From Brachycybe producta (Eukaryota > Arthropoda > Diplopoda > Playtdesmida > Andrognathidae): a stretch of 64,000 nt of DNA. Below are positions 23,457-42,895 of this stretch, in pieces. The notes under the pieces are model-generated. The model was not told the origin of the DNA. It ran no database searches and saw nothing but the letters and a program-made list of their open reading frames with translations. Within the stretch, counting starts at the first letter, position 1; each line of letters opens with the position of its first letter. Both the position numbers and the translations under genes were made by a program. The DNA lies in contig JAUPFP010000004.1 in assembly GCA_036925085.1 (NCBI GenBank), forward strand, positions 4,912,001-4,976,000, given 5' to 3'.

Positions 23457-24090
23457 ATACATTATAATTGATGTTTTGAAAAATTGCATCATTTAAATAT
23501 GAACCATATAACTGCTTTTATACCTAACCTTTATTGTAACATTTAATCTTAATTATAAAGTTATGAAATTAAATTTAAGAAAATAAAACATTACAGTTAC
23601 TAAACACCCAAAGTGTTTTGTTTATACATTTGTTTGGGACACACTCTGTATATATATAAATCAAAGTATATACGCATAATATAGCATTTATGCAATTATA
23701 GTTATGACAATTATTCACAAAATAAAGTCCGGCCCACTGCATGTTTAAATTTTACCCGCAGCCCTCATATGTAAGATGTGTTGGAGACGCCTGGTTTTCT
23801 ACCCGTAGTCTTAAATTAAAACACAATAAAACAATTATGTTATTCGACATCACTTTACTAATTTAAAATTAGCACCCTTTTTTTTGCGCCATGTTTGAGC
23901 AATACATGAAATTTAAATTTTACTGACTAAATTTAGATAGTTTTTTGTTTTTTCGAATTTTCATATTTCTTTTTCTAGTTTTTATGATGATTCAAATAAA
24001 ACACTTGAAAAGAATGATTGAAACAAGACTGAAGATAATATTAGATGTAAACATTTCCACCACATTTGCTTAACCTCATCTCATAGCAAC

Positions 24091-24234
24091 TTAACCTAAG
24101 GGATAGATCACACACGCTGAAAAAACTCCAGAAAACAGAAATCCTTTACGCTTGAAGATATATGGCGCTCCTGGTAAACGCCTTAGCATACAAAATGGTT
24201 TTTTTTTTCTTCAGCGTGTGTGATCTTTCCTTAA
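24091..24234. mobile_element. MITE-like element flanked by TTAA
   Basis: GATCACACACGCTGAA near 24105 is answered by the inverted TTCAGCGTGTGTGATC near 24210. TTAA abuts both outer ends (24091 and 24231). TTAA duplication is the target site of piggyBac-type transposases, so a piggyBac-derived origin is an inference. Confidence 0.6.
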
Positions 24235-24298
24235 GAGATACTAATTGTAAAAAACATTGTTAATATGTAAAATACATGTACTGTAAATATTTTATTAT

Positions 24299-24598
24299 TA
24301 GGGCTCGGATTTTTACGCAATATCAAGCATAATATTTCTCAATCTGTGGCCCACGGGCCAATTGTAAAGTAACAATCCCGATTAGACCAACCAACAAGTA
24401 TGTCCTTTTCAATAAAAAAAACATTGGTTAGAGGCTAGAACTCTATAGTTGACAATTTACAGTAAGTAGACATTTAGCCTCTGACCAGTCTTTTTGATTA
24501 GAAAAAAAGCATAAATACAGTTGCTCTAATGACGATGGCACTTGGGCCACAAATTTGAAAAAACATTTACTTGATATTGCATAAAAATCCGGGCCCTA
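24299..24598. mobile_element. MITE-like element, GGGCTCGGATTTTT family (copy 1)
   Basis: TA-flanked element with imperfect inverted ends of about 60 bases: GGGCTCGGATTTTTACGCAA versus inverted GGGCCCGGATTTTTATGCAA, and both continue to TGTGGCCCA. The centre holds a second inverted pair, TTGGTTAGAGGCTA / TAGCCTCTGACCA. The sister copy is at 61470-61794. Confidence 0.75.
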
Positions 24599-25686
24599 TT
24601 TATTATTTATAAAGATCATAACTGATGATCATTTATTATTTGTTTTTAAATATATAATTTATATACATCTACGTATCGAAATACTCGATACTAATGTGGC
24701 TCAGACATTTATATATTATATAATAATCTCAAGTAAAGTATATTTAATAACAATTTTGATAATCTTCACAGCGTTAGGATTATCAAGGAATGTATCGATT
24801 AATGCCGTTTTGATCATTATTCATCTATACAAATTACTAAAGGAGGCCCAGGTTGGTTTATACAGTGCGAAAATTTGTAATACGATGCTAATCGCCACCA
24901 TTATCGCATAGCAAAGTATTTCATTTTGCTTATTAACTTTCAAGCTCGTTTTCTTAATGATACTTTAGTCAAAGGTAGAGCTAAACTCATCAATTTTTAA
25001 ATCGAAACTTAAATATCAAACGTTGATAAGCACTACCTTCAACTAAGTATTCATTAATAGTAAGACCCTTAGTTCGTTGTGTCCGTGCCAAACATGACTA
25101 CACATATTGGAATGCAACGAAATGTGCAAATAGGACCAGCCAAAATCACCAAGATTGCGAAACTATGATTGGTTGTGAAGTCCTTTTCGATTGGTAAAAC
25201 ATATTAAAATCCTTATGAAATATTGCAAAGCGTGCGAAAGAGAAAATGTAACCTTTTTGCAACAAATGCTAACAAAGTAGGAGCGTTTTTTTTCTCCTCC
25301 TGTTAAATTTATTTTGTTTGTTTAGCTTCTTTTTTCGCACGCAGTTTAGCTTCTCTTTTCGCACGCAGTTTCGCTGAGTATAAACATAGCTTTTGGCATT
25401 TATGTTATTTTAAAAAAAAGTTAACATTTTGGGTGTTGGTGTTTTGGATTGCTGTCTCTGGAACAGGAACTTCAAATCAAAAGTATCCACATGGAAGTCA
25501 AACCCATTATAAATTTCTTATAGGTTTATATCTCTGTCCATTTTAGCACAAACAACGACATAACGCCAGCCTAATCTCCAAGAGTGGCACCAAGCTTCAA
25601 AAGGAAGTACGAACATTGGTACCGTACCGCGCATGCAGCAAACTCATCGAACATTATGAACCCACGAGCGATATATATCATGGGGG

Positions 25687-31125
<5,439 letters not shown>

Positions 31126-34100
31126 CTAAATGCAAAATATATACAAACATATTATTGCAAATAACGTTTTTATAGCAATTTTTTCTCTCTCTCTCTCTCT
31201 CTCTTTGCAAATGAGTTTTGTGTGACAGTTTTTCATATCTGTTTTTGATATTTTTTGAAAAATAAAACATTTTGTGACAAATTTTCATATCTTTTAAACA
31301 AAACTTTTTTGTAGACATTTTTAATATCTCGGAAAATAAACTTTGTGTGAAAGTTTTTAATATTTTTTTTAAAATAAACGTTTCGTGAAACTTTTTAACA
31401 TTTTTTGAAAATAAAGTCTAAAAATATTTAACTCCTTTGAACGCTCTAAAAATGCCTCAGGAGTGCTCAAGTAGCCCCAGAAGTCCCAAAAATCTTGAAA
31501 ACGTACAAGGATTCAAGATTTTTTAAAATTCGAAAAAATGAGTTAAAACACTTATGAGAGTTCGCACAATGGCGCCTTATACCCACGCAGCAGTGCTGAT
31601 CATATGGTATGGACCACGGATATCTTTAAAATTCGGTATCCGGCCCACACTTTTAATGAAGTTGCATATGCCTGGTTTAAACTTTTTTTTTCATTCGTAA
31701 CTCTAAATATGACCCTTTCATAGAATAACGTGAGTGCCTGTCTGGTGATATTTGCGACAGTAGGCCTACAATGGCAGTGGCACAGAGGGCAGGCGCCACC
31801 CTCAAGTTTATCACGGTAAGTCCAGTCCGGACCTGTTTGTGACAAATTGTCACAACTTTTTTTAATTCTCACTAACTACCTTTGTGAGAGAAAAAATACT
31901 AAATGACATTTTCATTTTCAAACTGTCACAAAAGTATATTTTCAAAGATATTGTCATAAAAATATCATTATTCCTTTTATTTTCTCTTCTAGTCTCAAAT
32001 AAACGTCTTAACCTTTAAAAAAACATTGATAGAATTTATGTTTGCGTTTAAAAAAAATAAATTCAACAACTGCTATTGATCTGTAGGTAATATAATATTG
32101 GTGACTTTCATTTTAAATTCTTCTATTCAATAACAACATTCCGATTTAAAGGACCCACCACCAGCAAGAACACCAATAGAGCAGAACACCACAACTTTTG
32201 ACGCGCAAACGGGACAATTGACGTCACCAGACAACAAGAAAATCGATCATCATCATTTCTAAATCTCTTAAATTTGTAACCAGACAGAGAGACTCTTGAT
32301 AATGACGTCCATATGGTTTGAGATTTTTTTTTATCTAAAATGTCAACATTATTCAAACATCGTCTTACAACATCCCATCATTATCACATCACAGTTGTTT
32401 GTCCCAAACACAAACAACAAAAACAAAAAAAGGGAGAGAGAAATCGGCACCCTCGCCCTTCCCCCTCCACCCACCCACCCCAAAAAAAAACTTGATCTAC
32501 ATCATGTTTACATTAAGACAATGATGGTGGTTCATATATGGGTGGAATGGATATATGGATATGGATGAGGCTGTATTTTTTTATTATTATTTCCTTAAGG
32601 AGTAGAAGAAGCAAACACACACAAAAAAAACCTCCAACACATATCTAACAATAGCATCATTAATAAATATGAAGCTAAGCTGCAATACCGATGGGAAATT
32701 TTGGAAGCATTCAATTTCCGCACTTGTGCACATTCACACCCTTAACCACAAACACATCCTCTTTTATAATAATAATAATAATAATAGGGATATATACAGT
32801 ATATACTGAGTGTGCTCGTGTGTTACGTATGGGTGGAAGTCATGAATATTATTGGAGGCTCCTCTTTTTTTTATCTAATAAAACAAAAAAACAAACAAGG
32901 CCGAAAAAAAACACGAAATCCCAAAGACAATCGCAAAACGGCAGAAAAACACAACAACAAAAACAACAACAACAAAAAAAAACATTATTCAATTCTTACA
33001 TGCATCGCTTAAGTGGCTGTTTTTTTTTTATCAAATAACAATTCAAATCTTAACAAACAAAAAAAAAAACAACAACAGAAATTTACAGGTGTTTTATTTT
33101 TAATATTGAAGTTCAAGCAAGTGTAAAATTGTAAAAAAAAAAATTAAAGAAGTCTCTAAAGAGACAGCACGAGGGAAGAAGCTTGTTAACATCATTTCAG
33201 TTGTTTTCCGGACAACGAATTACTGAACAAAAAAAAAGGGCGATACACGAAGTCACGTAGGCTACGCACAGTTAGCAGCACCCATCGCAAATAACGATGT
33301 TGGTTGCAGGGGAGGCAGGGCCGACGAGAGAGAAAGAGAGAGGGGAAAAAGCCGGGACAAATTCCCGAGGCCCGTGCAACCTGCAGGCGAGCCCGAGTAT
33401 GGATTTTTTTTTTGAAAATCAACTTATCCTATTTTATTATAATTTTTTTAATCTCTTTGTCGGTAATCTTAATATGTAGTAATACTAATAATAACAGTGT
33501 TTATAGTTCCGGAGCCCCAGACCAAAATTGAATGCACACTTTGTTTATGTATTTTAGCTGTTTATCATTAATAACAGCTAAAATAAACATAAAAAGTCTT
33601 TTGATTATTATATTACAGAAAAATCTATCTACACGCAGTTTTTTTTTTCTGTCGTCAGGCCCGGAATTATTGTTTTCCTGGGGCTCGCGCCCACTCTCAG
33701 CGGCCCTGGGTGATGGCTAGCTATTAGAGAATTATATTAAAGTAGCGAGTATGCCAGTTGTCCCAACTGTCCAACACACGAAAAAAAATTCCTGAGTCCC
33801 CACTGTGCAAATTCATCAAGGTGAAAATTTGCGACAAGTCACAAGTGCATTGCATCGTGTGAACCCGTCTTAAAAGGGAACACGTACACCAGATGAGAAC
33901 AGACACGTACTGTGACGTACACAAACATTTAAGAACTCAAATGTACAGTACTAACAAAGTCACACCGACGCGCACATTTACAAACACATGAACAACAATA
34001 GAAAAGACAAAACATTTACAACCAAGAGGTCTCATTATGACAAAAAAAAAATAAGCTTGTCATATGACTATAATTAAATTGTCACATATAGGCCTATAGC

Positions 34101-37100
34101 TGTTAACTCTGTAACTGTCATAAAGATTACTGTGACAAATATTATCATATGACTGCCATTCACTGGTGTACGGAATAACATGACAATCATGTGACAGTGT
34201 CACTAGTGACTAGTGTCACAATTTTATGATTTTTTTTTCTGTAATGAGGCCCTAAGCATTTTTATTTGTTGCCTGCTTCTCAAATCTTAAGACTGTTGTG
34301 TACCTTTTGGTACGATTAGCCTAAAGCCTATGAGGCTGCAGAGCTGGTGAACCGTAAGTTACAACTGCAACAACACGCAATAGGAAAAAAACACACGCGC
34401 GCAAACGCACAAAATAAAGATAAAACACTGTAAAATGAATAGCAAGCACACACGTATTCACACGCGCAAAAACACACATAAGAATTGTATTGATTTAATA
34501 TGACTATGGTGGTGGTGGTGTGAGACAATGTGGCCTACAGGTCCAAAGAAACTCTCCTTTTATGTTGGATGATGAAACCCATTTGTTATGAAATTAAGCA
34601 TTTTCGCATGACAATATTATTGACTATAAACAACTCCTTAATTATAAACGAGCTGCTACTTGTAGCCTCCAGCAATGTCAAAACACAAAACCAATCTTGT
34701 CTAATTAGTGATTTCAGCATACATAGCTCTAAATAACATCAAATGGAGTTTGTTTGTTTTGAGAAAATTAAAAGTTCTAAAAACTTTTTGATTCAAACAA
34801 AAATTGCTAAAAGTTTATTAAGCAACTTATGTTTCTTTTTTCTTCTTCATCTTCTTCTGCCATATAAGTGTGCTCAAAATCCCCCCCATCAGTTATTACT
34901 TATTGCATTACACACATATGCGAGTATACACCTTGGATATTTCCATTAAGCAACACCATTTCATTTTCTCTTCACCGACCAACACCCTCTCCCCACCTCT
35001 CAAGACACCAGTGTATATAATATTAGAGTCATTATGTATGTAGGTACGTACAGTATGTGTATATATACAGTATATATATATATATATATATACAGGGTGG
35101 GCCATAAGTCACCGTACCCCATACTTACCTAGGGATCTAATGGGTCTATGTGAGCTCCATCGCTGTTTCGCCAGGGGTCCTTTGCGACATTTTACGTAAC
35201 ATCGCTGGTGTTATGTCTTCAAAGGGCGACCGTGGACCCAAACACTCGCAACTAATCGAAAAATTACTCGTGCAGTATATGCCATCTTAGAAACCCCATT
35301 ACCTCCAGAAATTTCTTGTCAAAATATTGTCAAGAATTATTCAACGATTACCAAAAACGATTTTTAAAATTTAAAACATTAAAAATCAATTGAATAAATG
35401 AATTGGAATGAAATGGAAATGGAAGGTTGTATTGAGTTGAATACGAATAGGGAATATATGTATTTCATTAAGAAATTCTGGAAATGCGAGGTGACAACCT
35501 TTGCAACAAAAATGAGGGCGAAGACTTTCGTTTTTGGAAATTTAAAATGGCGTCGTTTGGTCACTCGTGAAAAGTCACCTCATTTTTAAGTTTTTTTTAA
35601 TGATTTTATTAACTTATTTTAAAATTTAAAAATCGTTTTGACAATCGTTGAGTAAGTCTTAACCCTTTTTTGAAAAGAAATTTCTGGAGGTAATGGTCTC
35701 CTTTTAAGTCCAAGATATCCCACTATCGCAATGTTTTATTTCTTTTTTTCTCATTGTCACACAGCTACCAAATGTTTGCAAAAACACTCTTATTTGTCAC
35801 CAGGTGGTATTCCAAGTCATTATAAGTAATTATAAAGTGACATAAATGATAATATCTAGGGGTACGATGACTTATGGCCCACCCTGTACATATATAAAGA
35901 GAGAAGTGCTCATCACGTACATTGCCTTAACACAAATTACACGATTCCATCCAAGTACAAAAATAATGGTCGAAATGCATCCAAAATGAAAGCAGTAGTC
36001 GGTCGGTCGGTCAGTCTTTTCTACATCATTACCAACCAACCAACAACACTCCCCCACCCCCACCAGCACCTTCATTCCCGCCTTGAAACATTTCCACAAA
36101 ATATGAACAGAAAACCCGTTTCGAAACTGTTCTCTTTTTTTCTTCCACCCCCCCCCCCTCCCCCCTCTCTATCTCTCTCTCTAAAACATTAACATCTAAC
36201 AAACAGAATTCCATCAATGGATGATGTTATTAAATAGCTCTAGTTGATAATATCGTCCTACACTAAATCCAAACTAACCCCCTCCAAAAAAAAACCCCAT
36301 TTAATAGCCGGTCAGAAACTATTAGCCTCATATATTGAATTCTGGAAACATGAATCAGAAGAAAGAAAAAAAATGATACTCATTTTTGTTTAGCTATTTA
36401 CAGTGTACACGAATTTCTTTTTAATAAAAAACAACAACAACAACTGCAATAAATAATAATAATAATATAGCATACATGTAAGGAATATAAACATCATAAT
36501 TGTTAAATAAATGGGTGGAAATCATTTATTTAAATCTGAATAAATTTGAATACAAAACTAGCTAAAACAATTTAAGAAATCTAAAAAATAAAAATAAATT
36601 ACACCCAAAATTGTTATTTTTACAAATTGAATTGTTGTTTAATTTCTTAGTTTCTTAATTAAAACAAATTTAAATGTTTTATATATGCAAATGCGGTTTT
36701 TGGCAAAGTCAACAAAGACTTGATTTTTCTAATTAATAATTTGCATAGAAACAAAAAGCTTGATTTTAATCCCCATTTTACTCGACAAAGTTGTTCGACA
36801 CTCTTAGAGAGAGGACCTACAAAAAATAACAAAAACATTTATTTTCTCTTTGATGTCAGGAACCCATCATCATGTAAAATTCGGTTACACTGTCTAAACA
36901 GATTTTCAAATTATAAAATACTGCTGCACTCAACCAGTTGAATTTGCTGTATCAGCTGAAGAGTTTCCATCTTCAGCTAGCTCACTTATTCAAATACACT
37001 AGATCCAGAACAAGCATACTGTGTAAGCTGATATAACACAATGTTTTCTTTCATTTATGCATTGCACCATAGACAGCAGTATTATTTGCTTTAGCTCATT

Positions 37101-38545
37101 CCAATCCTCAAATAAATCTTCAGGGTTCATTCAGGGTTCACTAGTAAAATCAATCTTTACACTAAAATTATTTCATGTACTATAAATAAAGAGCTGTGGC
37201 GAGGCTACAACCTATGACAGTGACATACAAAAGTTCATAACATTGTCATATAAGAAGTCATTGTGTATGTACAATGTATGCTGACAGTTGCAAGAAAGGT
37301 TGAAAGAACACAACAAACACATAGAAAGCCACGCAAAACATATTTTTATAAGCTTTTATTTAAGCTGACATGACCGTTGTCTGGCGTTTGCGTGGTGGAC
37401 TTGTTATTTCTCCTATTTTAACCAACTTCTCCAATAGTAGAGAGAGATAGCTGAAATTGTGTACGCAACAAGCAGCCTCCACTACTAATGCGACCTGTTA
37501 ATCTGTCAAATGTTGACTGATCCTCGAATGACCTGTTCAGGATCCGCCGTTACAGAAGGAAGGGTACCTACCTTAAATAACGTACTTTTCAACAAAATAA
37601 AAACAAATTACAATCCTGTAGTCCCAAAAACAAAAACTAAAACATGTCTTAGTGGAAATTAAAGCTTGTATCGAAAAATGTAGTTTTTTATATTTACTTG
37701 TTTACTTCTCCTTCGAATTGCCAATAATGAAAAAAACCTAAAATATTTTACCTCAGTATGCTCATAATTACCCGTGACGCAATCATACAGATAAAACAAT
37801 ATTTATTATTTCGCCTTTCAGAAGCTAATTTAACATCAATATATTTTTTAAAAAAATTTAATACATTGTTAATGGAAGACTCAATCTTAAACAAAGTCAA
37901 ACTTAAAAATGCACTACAGAATATTACTAATGCGTAAACACTCTTTGTTTGCGCGACATTTCAACGTGTTTAAGCTCAGCTTTATTTAAAGAAAACATTT
38001 TTTAGAATCCGCCACATTTTTAAAAACATGTTAGTAAACTAAAATAGAATCATAAATGGAATGGATAAATTTTATTTTCATAAATGCTATCATTTCATTG
38101 AAAGTAAATATATTTTTTCTATGAAAGTTTGGAAATATCGATTTTCGTTTTTCCCCCAGCTTTAAATCTTGATCGTTTTCAAAGCTATCATAAAATATTT
38201 ATTTTCAAAATATCATTATGAAAATATATTTTTTTATCCAATTCATTTACTATTCAAGAGGGTTTTTTTTTTCTCTTCTAACATGCAATTTCTAAAATTA
38301 GGTAAAATTGCTTTAACATTGAAACACAAATGAGGTTTTTTTTTGCCATTTAACAAAATACTTCATTACGGCTACTGCAAAAAATATAAGAATAAGAAAA
38401 ACTGAGTTCGTAAAAAAAAAAAGAAACTGAATGTAATTTCACGATGATGATGATGATGATGATGCTCACAAATCGATAACTATACATGTAAAACAATAAA
38501 CATAAGAAATAAGAGAGAGAAAGAAAGAAAGAGAGAGAAAAAGAG
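31126..38545. other. No gene supported; simple-repeat-rich (putative 5' intron or intergenic)
   Basis: AT-rich DNA with CT, GA, AC and TAA microsatellites, and an inverted-repeat element at 35091-35888. A possible CAGGGCCG / CGGCCCTG-ended segment runs about 33314-33706, and GC-rich patches lie near 33300-33400. Open frames are short and compositionally biased. As the SH2 adaptor exon at 31125 starts with an acceptor, this may be intronic. Confidence 0.5.
35091..35888. mobile_element. 798-bp non-coding element with mariner-like TACAGGGTGGGCCA ends
   Basis: The left end TACAGGGTGGGCCATAAGTC followed by ACCGTACCCC is mirrored on the right by TACAGGGTGGGCCATAAGTC followed by ATCGTACCCC (minus strand), at TA. 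The first 14 bases equal those of the Tc1/mariner remnant at 19385. A second, inner inverted pair (ATTACCTCCAGAAATTTCTT near 35300 and AAGAAATTTCTGGAGGTAAT near 35675) makes most of the element palindromic. No transposase frame is seen. Confidence 0.75.
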
Positions 38546-38645
38546 NNNNNNNNNNNNNNNNNNNNNNNNNNNNNNNNNNNNNNNNNNNNNNNNNNNNNNN
38601 NNNNNNNNNNNNNNNNNNNNNNNNNNNNNNNNNNNNNNNNNNNNN
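38546..38645. other. Assembly gap (100 N)
   Basis: Exactly 100 N, bordered on the left by a GA/GAAA-rich simple repeat. This is a conventional scaffold gap of unknown true size. Confidence 0.99.
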
Positions 38646-40841
38646 GTTCAAGTGTAGAAAAGTGAATGAATGTGATAAGAGTGACAGGTAAACTTTTTTT
38701 TTAAAATTAAGAGAGAAACTAACTCTCAAGATGCTCTGATAGTCAAACTCTTGTAAACACCTCTAGTGGAGGGAGGGGGGGGGAGTGGGGATCAGCACCA
38801 TTAAATTAATGAGTACACTTGGATCATTTCCAACAAACAGAAAATGATTGGACACCTCTGAAGCAGATGAACATTGGGAATTGAAAGTTCTGTCAACCAG
38901 TAATTATAACCTTAACCCACCCTTCCATTCCAGAGGCCTCTCTCTCTCTCTCTCTCTCTCTCTTATAATGTCTCTAAAACCTCCCGCAAAAAAATTAATT
39001 TTGCTTAAGTGGAGATAAGAACTTAAATATATTAAAACCCTTGAAAAGCCAGCGAATTAGAAGAATCCCTCTTTTTATAATAATAATAATAACAGGCAAA
39101 GTGAATGTCAAGGTGACATTTGCGCCACTAAATGAACACTAATAAGACATTCTAGCAGCTACAGACACCAAGAGCACTTTTTTTCTACAGAAAGTACACT
39201 TGCCTGCGCACATAAGTGCAATCACAGTTTGTGTCAAGTTTGTCATTATGCAAACATGACAACACACATGCCTATATACATACATACCTACAAAAGACAG
39301 AGTATGTCCACTTTGATGATTGATTCCCTATATAAGAATATTTATATATATAAATTACTCACAGTAGAAAAAGGTGTCTTGTTACCAGATGTTGTTTTTA
39401 AAGACCATCACCCAAAAATGTGGCATCATCATCATGAGTAGCATGAGCAACAGCAGTAGCACAACCACAGCACACCGCCGCCGCCACCACCACCAAACAC
39501 CACCTTGACCATAAATATGATCAGTTCAATCCCATATGTATCACACACACATATAAACACCCAAAAACCATCCAAAGAGGAGAGTAATCTTCAAGTGAGA
39601 AAAGAGTGTGAACAAAACCATGTGTGATCAAAAAGAACACAAGCTCAGAAATGACAGCCTCAAACCCGGCCTCCTCCTCCTTCAATAGCAAAAATAAGAA
39701 GAAGAAAAAAAAAAATCTCATTTTGAAGGTGGTAAGAAGGAGGTGACATCAATTTTGACGACATTCTACGCATGCGTCTTATCCATTTGGCCATGCGCCA
39801 AAGAAATTTTTTTTCAAAGCCGGTATACATATGAGATGATAAAAAAAGAATGCAAGCCACGCATGCGCAATTGATGTTGATGATGGAACATCCCGGGCAA
39901 CCACCCACGCGTACAACATCAAAGATTGTTTAAGGCTACATACATACAGCCTCAACCAACTACTACTATATATATATAAATGCATTATACATTGTCGTTG
40001 CCACGACAACGACGACAACGAAGACTGTAAAGGAAGACTAGAATATGCATACATTCATTCACCCAACCAAAATGTGCTTTGCTTTTTCGCAAAAGTGAGA
40101 GACAATGCAATGCAAAACGTTCACCAACCCCCCCCCCCCCCTCCCCTCCCCCACACACAAAAACCTCCTTACCCCCTCCTGTAATTTTTTTCTTCTTCTT
40201 TTATTGACTAAAATCCTATATGTATATACATATTGGATTTGCTTACGAAAAACCAGTCACTAAACTTTAAATAATGGAGAAAAAGCACAGATATTTTATT
40301 TCCTTACAATCCTTAGACTTGAGGAGACAAATAAAAAAAAAACATCTTCATTCCCATAAAGTGGACTTTTTTTTGCTTTCTTTTATCCATCATTATTTAA
40401 AATGGCTTCCACATTAGTGTTTTATGATCCTTTTCCTTGTTTTTTTCTTTTTTTTTGTTGCAATGTTCTACCCACCTGTTTGGGTATAAAAAAAACCTTC
40501 ACACATCAGTGACCCTTAAAAATTGTTTTGAACTGTGTCAACTACAAAACAAAAATAAGAGAATTTGTTCAAAACTAATCCTTTTGAATACCAAAAATTA
40601 TAAACTAATTTATTTTACAATTTCTACAAGGGTCTTTTTTTTTCTTTCTTAAAACTGTTTTGAACATGGTAACAAAAGAGAAATTATACATATTATATAT
40701 TATAAAAAAAGAACCACTGTGAATTGTAATAATGTGCATCTTTGTGAAACTAATAGTACGTGACAAAGAAATAATTTGAATCTTCAATGAGAGACATCTT
40801 AAAAAGAAAGATAATGTAAATTCAGCATGCCTACCCCTGAA

Positions 40842-41150
40842 TGTTAAACATTGCCATCCCTTAAAGACGGCAATCACTGTTAACATCGCCATCCCTTAAA
40901 GACGGCAATAACTCCTGTTAACATTGCCATCCCTTACAGATGGCAATCACTGTTAACATTGCCATCCCTTAAAAGCGGCAATCACTGTTAACATTGCCAT
41001 CCCTTACAAATGGCAATCACTGTTAACATTGCCATCCCTTAAAGACGGCAATCACTGTTAACATTGTCATCCCTTACAGACGGCAATCACTGTTAACATT
41101 ACCATCCCTTAAAAGACGGCAATCACTGCCAACAACATCTACTCCAATAA
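40842..41150. repeat. 35-bp minisatellite of hairpin units, ~8 copies
   Basis: The unit is ATTGCCATCCCTTAAAGACG then GCAATCACTGTTAAC, repeated about eight times at 34-39 base spacing with point changes. Each unit is itself self-complementary (TTGCC ... GGCAA), so the array is a row of small hairpins. No spacers or flanking genes accompany it. Confidence 0.9.
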
Positions 41151-42114
41151 GTGTGGCAATCATTACGAACATCACTACCCCTAAAAGACCGCAAAAAAAT
41201 TGCATAAAAAAGATTTTTCTCCCTTTCTTTAAGTTCTTATATTACAAACGACTCGTATTCCAACTACATCATCAGTTATTATAATTATTAGCATTAGGAA
41301 ATGCGTCTATTCAATAAAAGAATGCTCAACAAAAGCGGTTTTTTTTTGCTCACAGACGCAATTATTTTTGCAGCGGTGACAGTCTGACTCTCGACAACAA
41401 CAAAAAATGTATCTTCCTTTTTTAATGCTGTTTTCTTATCTTAGGTGGCAACTATTGCATTGAAGTAATCCTTTTCTCAATCAATAGATCCTGATCGAAC
41501 GTTTAAATTCAATTAAGACCAACTTCTTTTATTGTTCTTTATTTGTTATTATAGGCCTACTTGCAATAAAAACGATTAACTGTAAACAAATTCAAAATTT
41601 ACATATAAATTAATTATTAAAAAAAATCGAAATTAACATTATAAAAAAAATTAATAAACAAAAATAAAATCACACGCACGTAAAAAAAAATAATTAGATA
41701 TTCATTTAAAAAAAAGTTCTCTCAGATAATTAGATTCACTTTTGCACTTTTGCATGCCAACACATGATGAATAGATTTTCTTTTTTTCTTCTCAACATGA
41801 GGTGGATGTGTCTCCTGACTGACTGTCTGACTCCCTGTGGAAGAGACCACCTCTCTCCATAATCCCTCTCTCCACCTCCCCCATTCTCCATTCGAACCCA
41901 TGAGCAAAAACAAATTTGCTTTTCTATCTATCTATATATAGGCTTAATGTTCATTTCCATCTTCTATGTCGTTAGATGCTCATTAAGATCCTAATAAAGA
42001 ACGCTAACCTAATCAAATTAGAAAAACACACACATATATACAAATCCCTTTTACAAACACATACAAATGACATTACATTGCCATTTTTAGTGCAGTTGGA
42101 CTGACTTGTCATTG

Positions 42115-42895
42115 TACAGGGTGACCACAATTTCTTGTTAACACCATGTAGAAATTACTTACATTGCTGTTACTCTTACAATTTGCTGCACTCTTTGGCA
42201 TCATTAAACACTTTATATATTTTATAATGTATGGCCAACAACCCACAATTGTCCAGTAGATCCGTTTGTGCTCCATCATTTACGAGAAAAGAAAATTATA
42301 TAAATACCCTTTATAGAGGTCATATATCGCGACCATGTTCTCACTGATTTGTATATATCTTGAATAAAAAAAAAATCATAGCCAAATGTCAACCATAAAC
42401 GCAGCATAATTCTATGCAATGATCTGTAAAACATATTCTTGAGCATTCATGTAGAGTAAAACAAAAACAAAGCAAAAAGAAATATGCTTTTTGCAACCAA
42501 AAACATTGGTTAGAGGCTACAGTTTAGTAAAACAACTCTAATTCACCTTTGTTTTAATTCTACAAGAAATTGTAGCCTCTAACTAGCTTCTTGATTGTAA
42601 AAAGCTTAATTTATTTTGTCTAAATCATGTGTCTTCAGTGGTCTAGTAGTGCTAATGCAGTATACATTTGGCTATGAGGGAGGGGTAACAAGCACAGGCG
42701 CCCGCACATATATTGGGCAAGAGGGGGCACTTGCCCCCCCCCCCCTGGAAAATTAATATCTAATTTTTTTTACCTACTACTTTTGGTTTTTAACCTGGAT
42801 GAAAAATAATTCCCTTGTTCTTAATTTCCTGTTTTGCATTTTTCGAGCTCTTGCTAAAAAATCCCATGTTGACGAGAGATTGTGATCACCCTGTA
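42115..42895. mobile_element. Inverted-repeat element, TACAGGGTGAYCACAAT ends
   Basis: The left TACAGGGTGACCACAATTTC and the inverted right TACAGGGTGATCACAATCTC extend to about 30 matching bases, at TA. It contains an inner inverted pair, ATTGGTTAGAGGCTACA / TGTAGCCTCTAACTA (42500-42595), similar to the core of the 24299 and 61470 elements. It also carries the dispersed repeat shared with 28780. Confidence 0.65.

Larger units (their letters stand above)
20749..25686. other. Intergenic region with several MITE-like elements, no gene supported
   Basis: This AT-rich stretch lies between converging KHDC4 and the SH2 adaptor gene. It holds short inverted-repeat elements at 21976-22089, 22690-22873, 24091-24234 and 24299-24598, a hairpin at 23366-23456 and repeat copies at about 20985 and 24958. 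A possible larger element at about 23003-23650 has TGTGTCCCAAA / TTTGGGACACA ends. Open frames here are short and AT-biased. An AATAAA on the minus strand near 25308 could end the SH2 adaptor transcript. Confidence 0.5.

Noticed and set aside
38466..38729. Minus-strand frame spanning the N gap
   Set aside because: It only exists because the gap is read through as unknown residues.
39430..39500. ATG AGT AGC ATG AGC ... small frame (Ser/Thr/Arg/His-rich)
   Set aside because: Low-complexity trinucleotide repeats; no splice or conservation evidence.
40842..41150. CRISPR-like array of ~35-bp direct repeats with internal dyad symmetry
   Set aside because: Units abut without unique spacers, there are no cas genes, and the surroundings are eukaryotic. 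It is a minisatellite.
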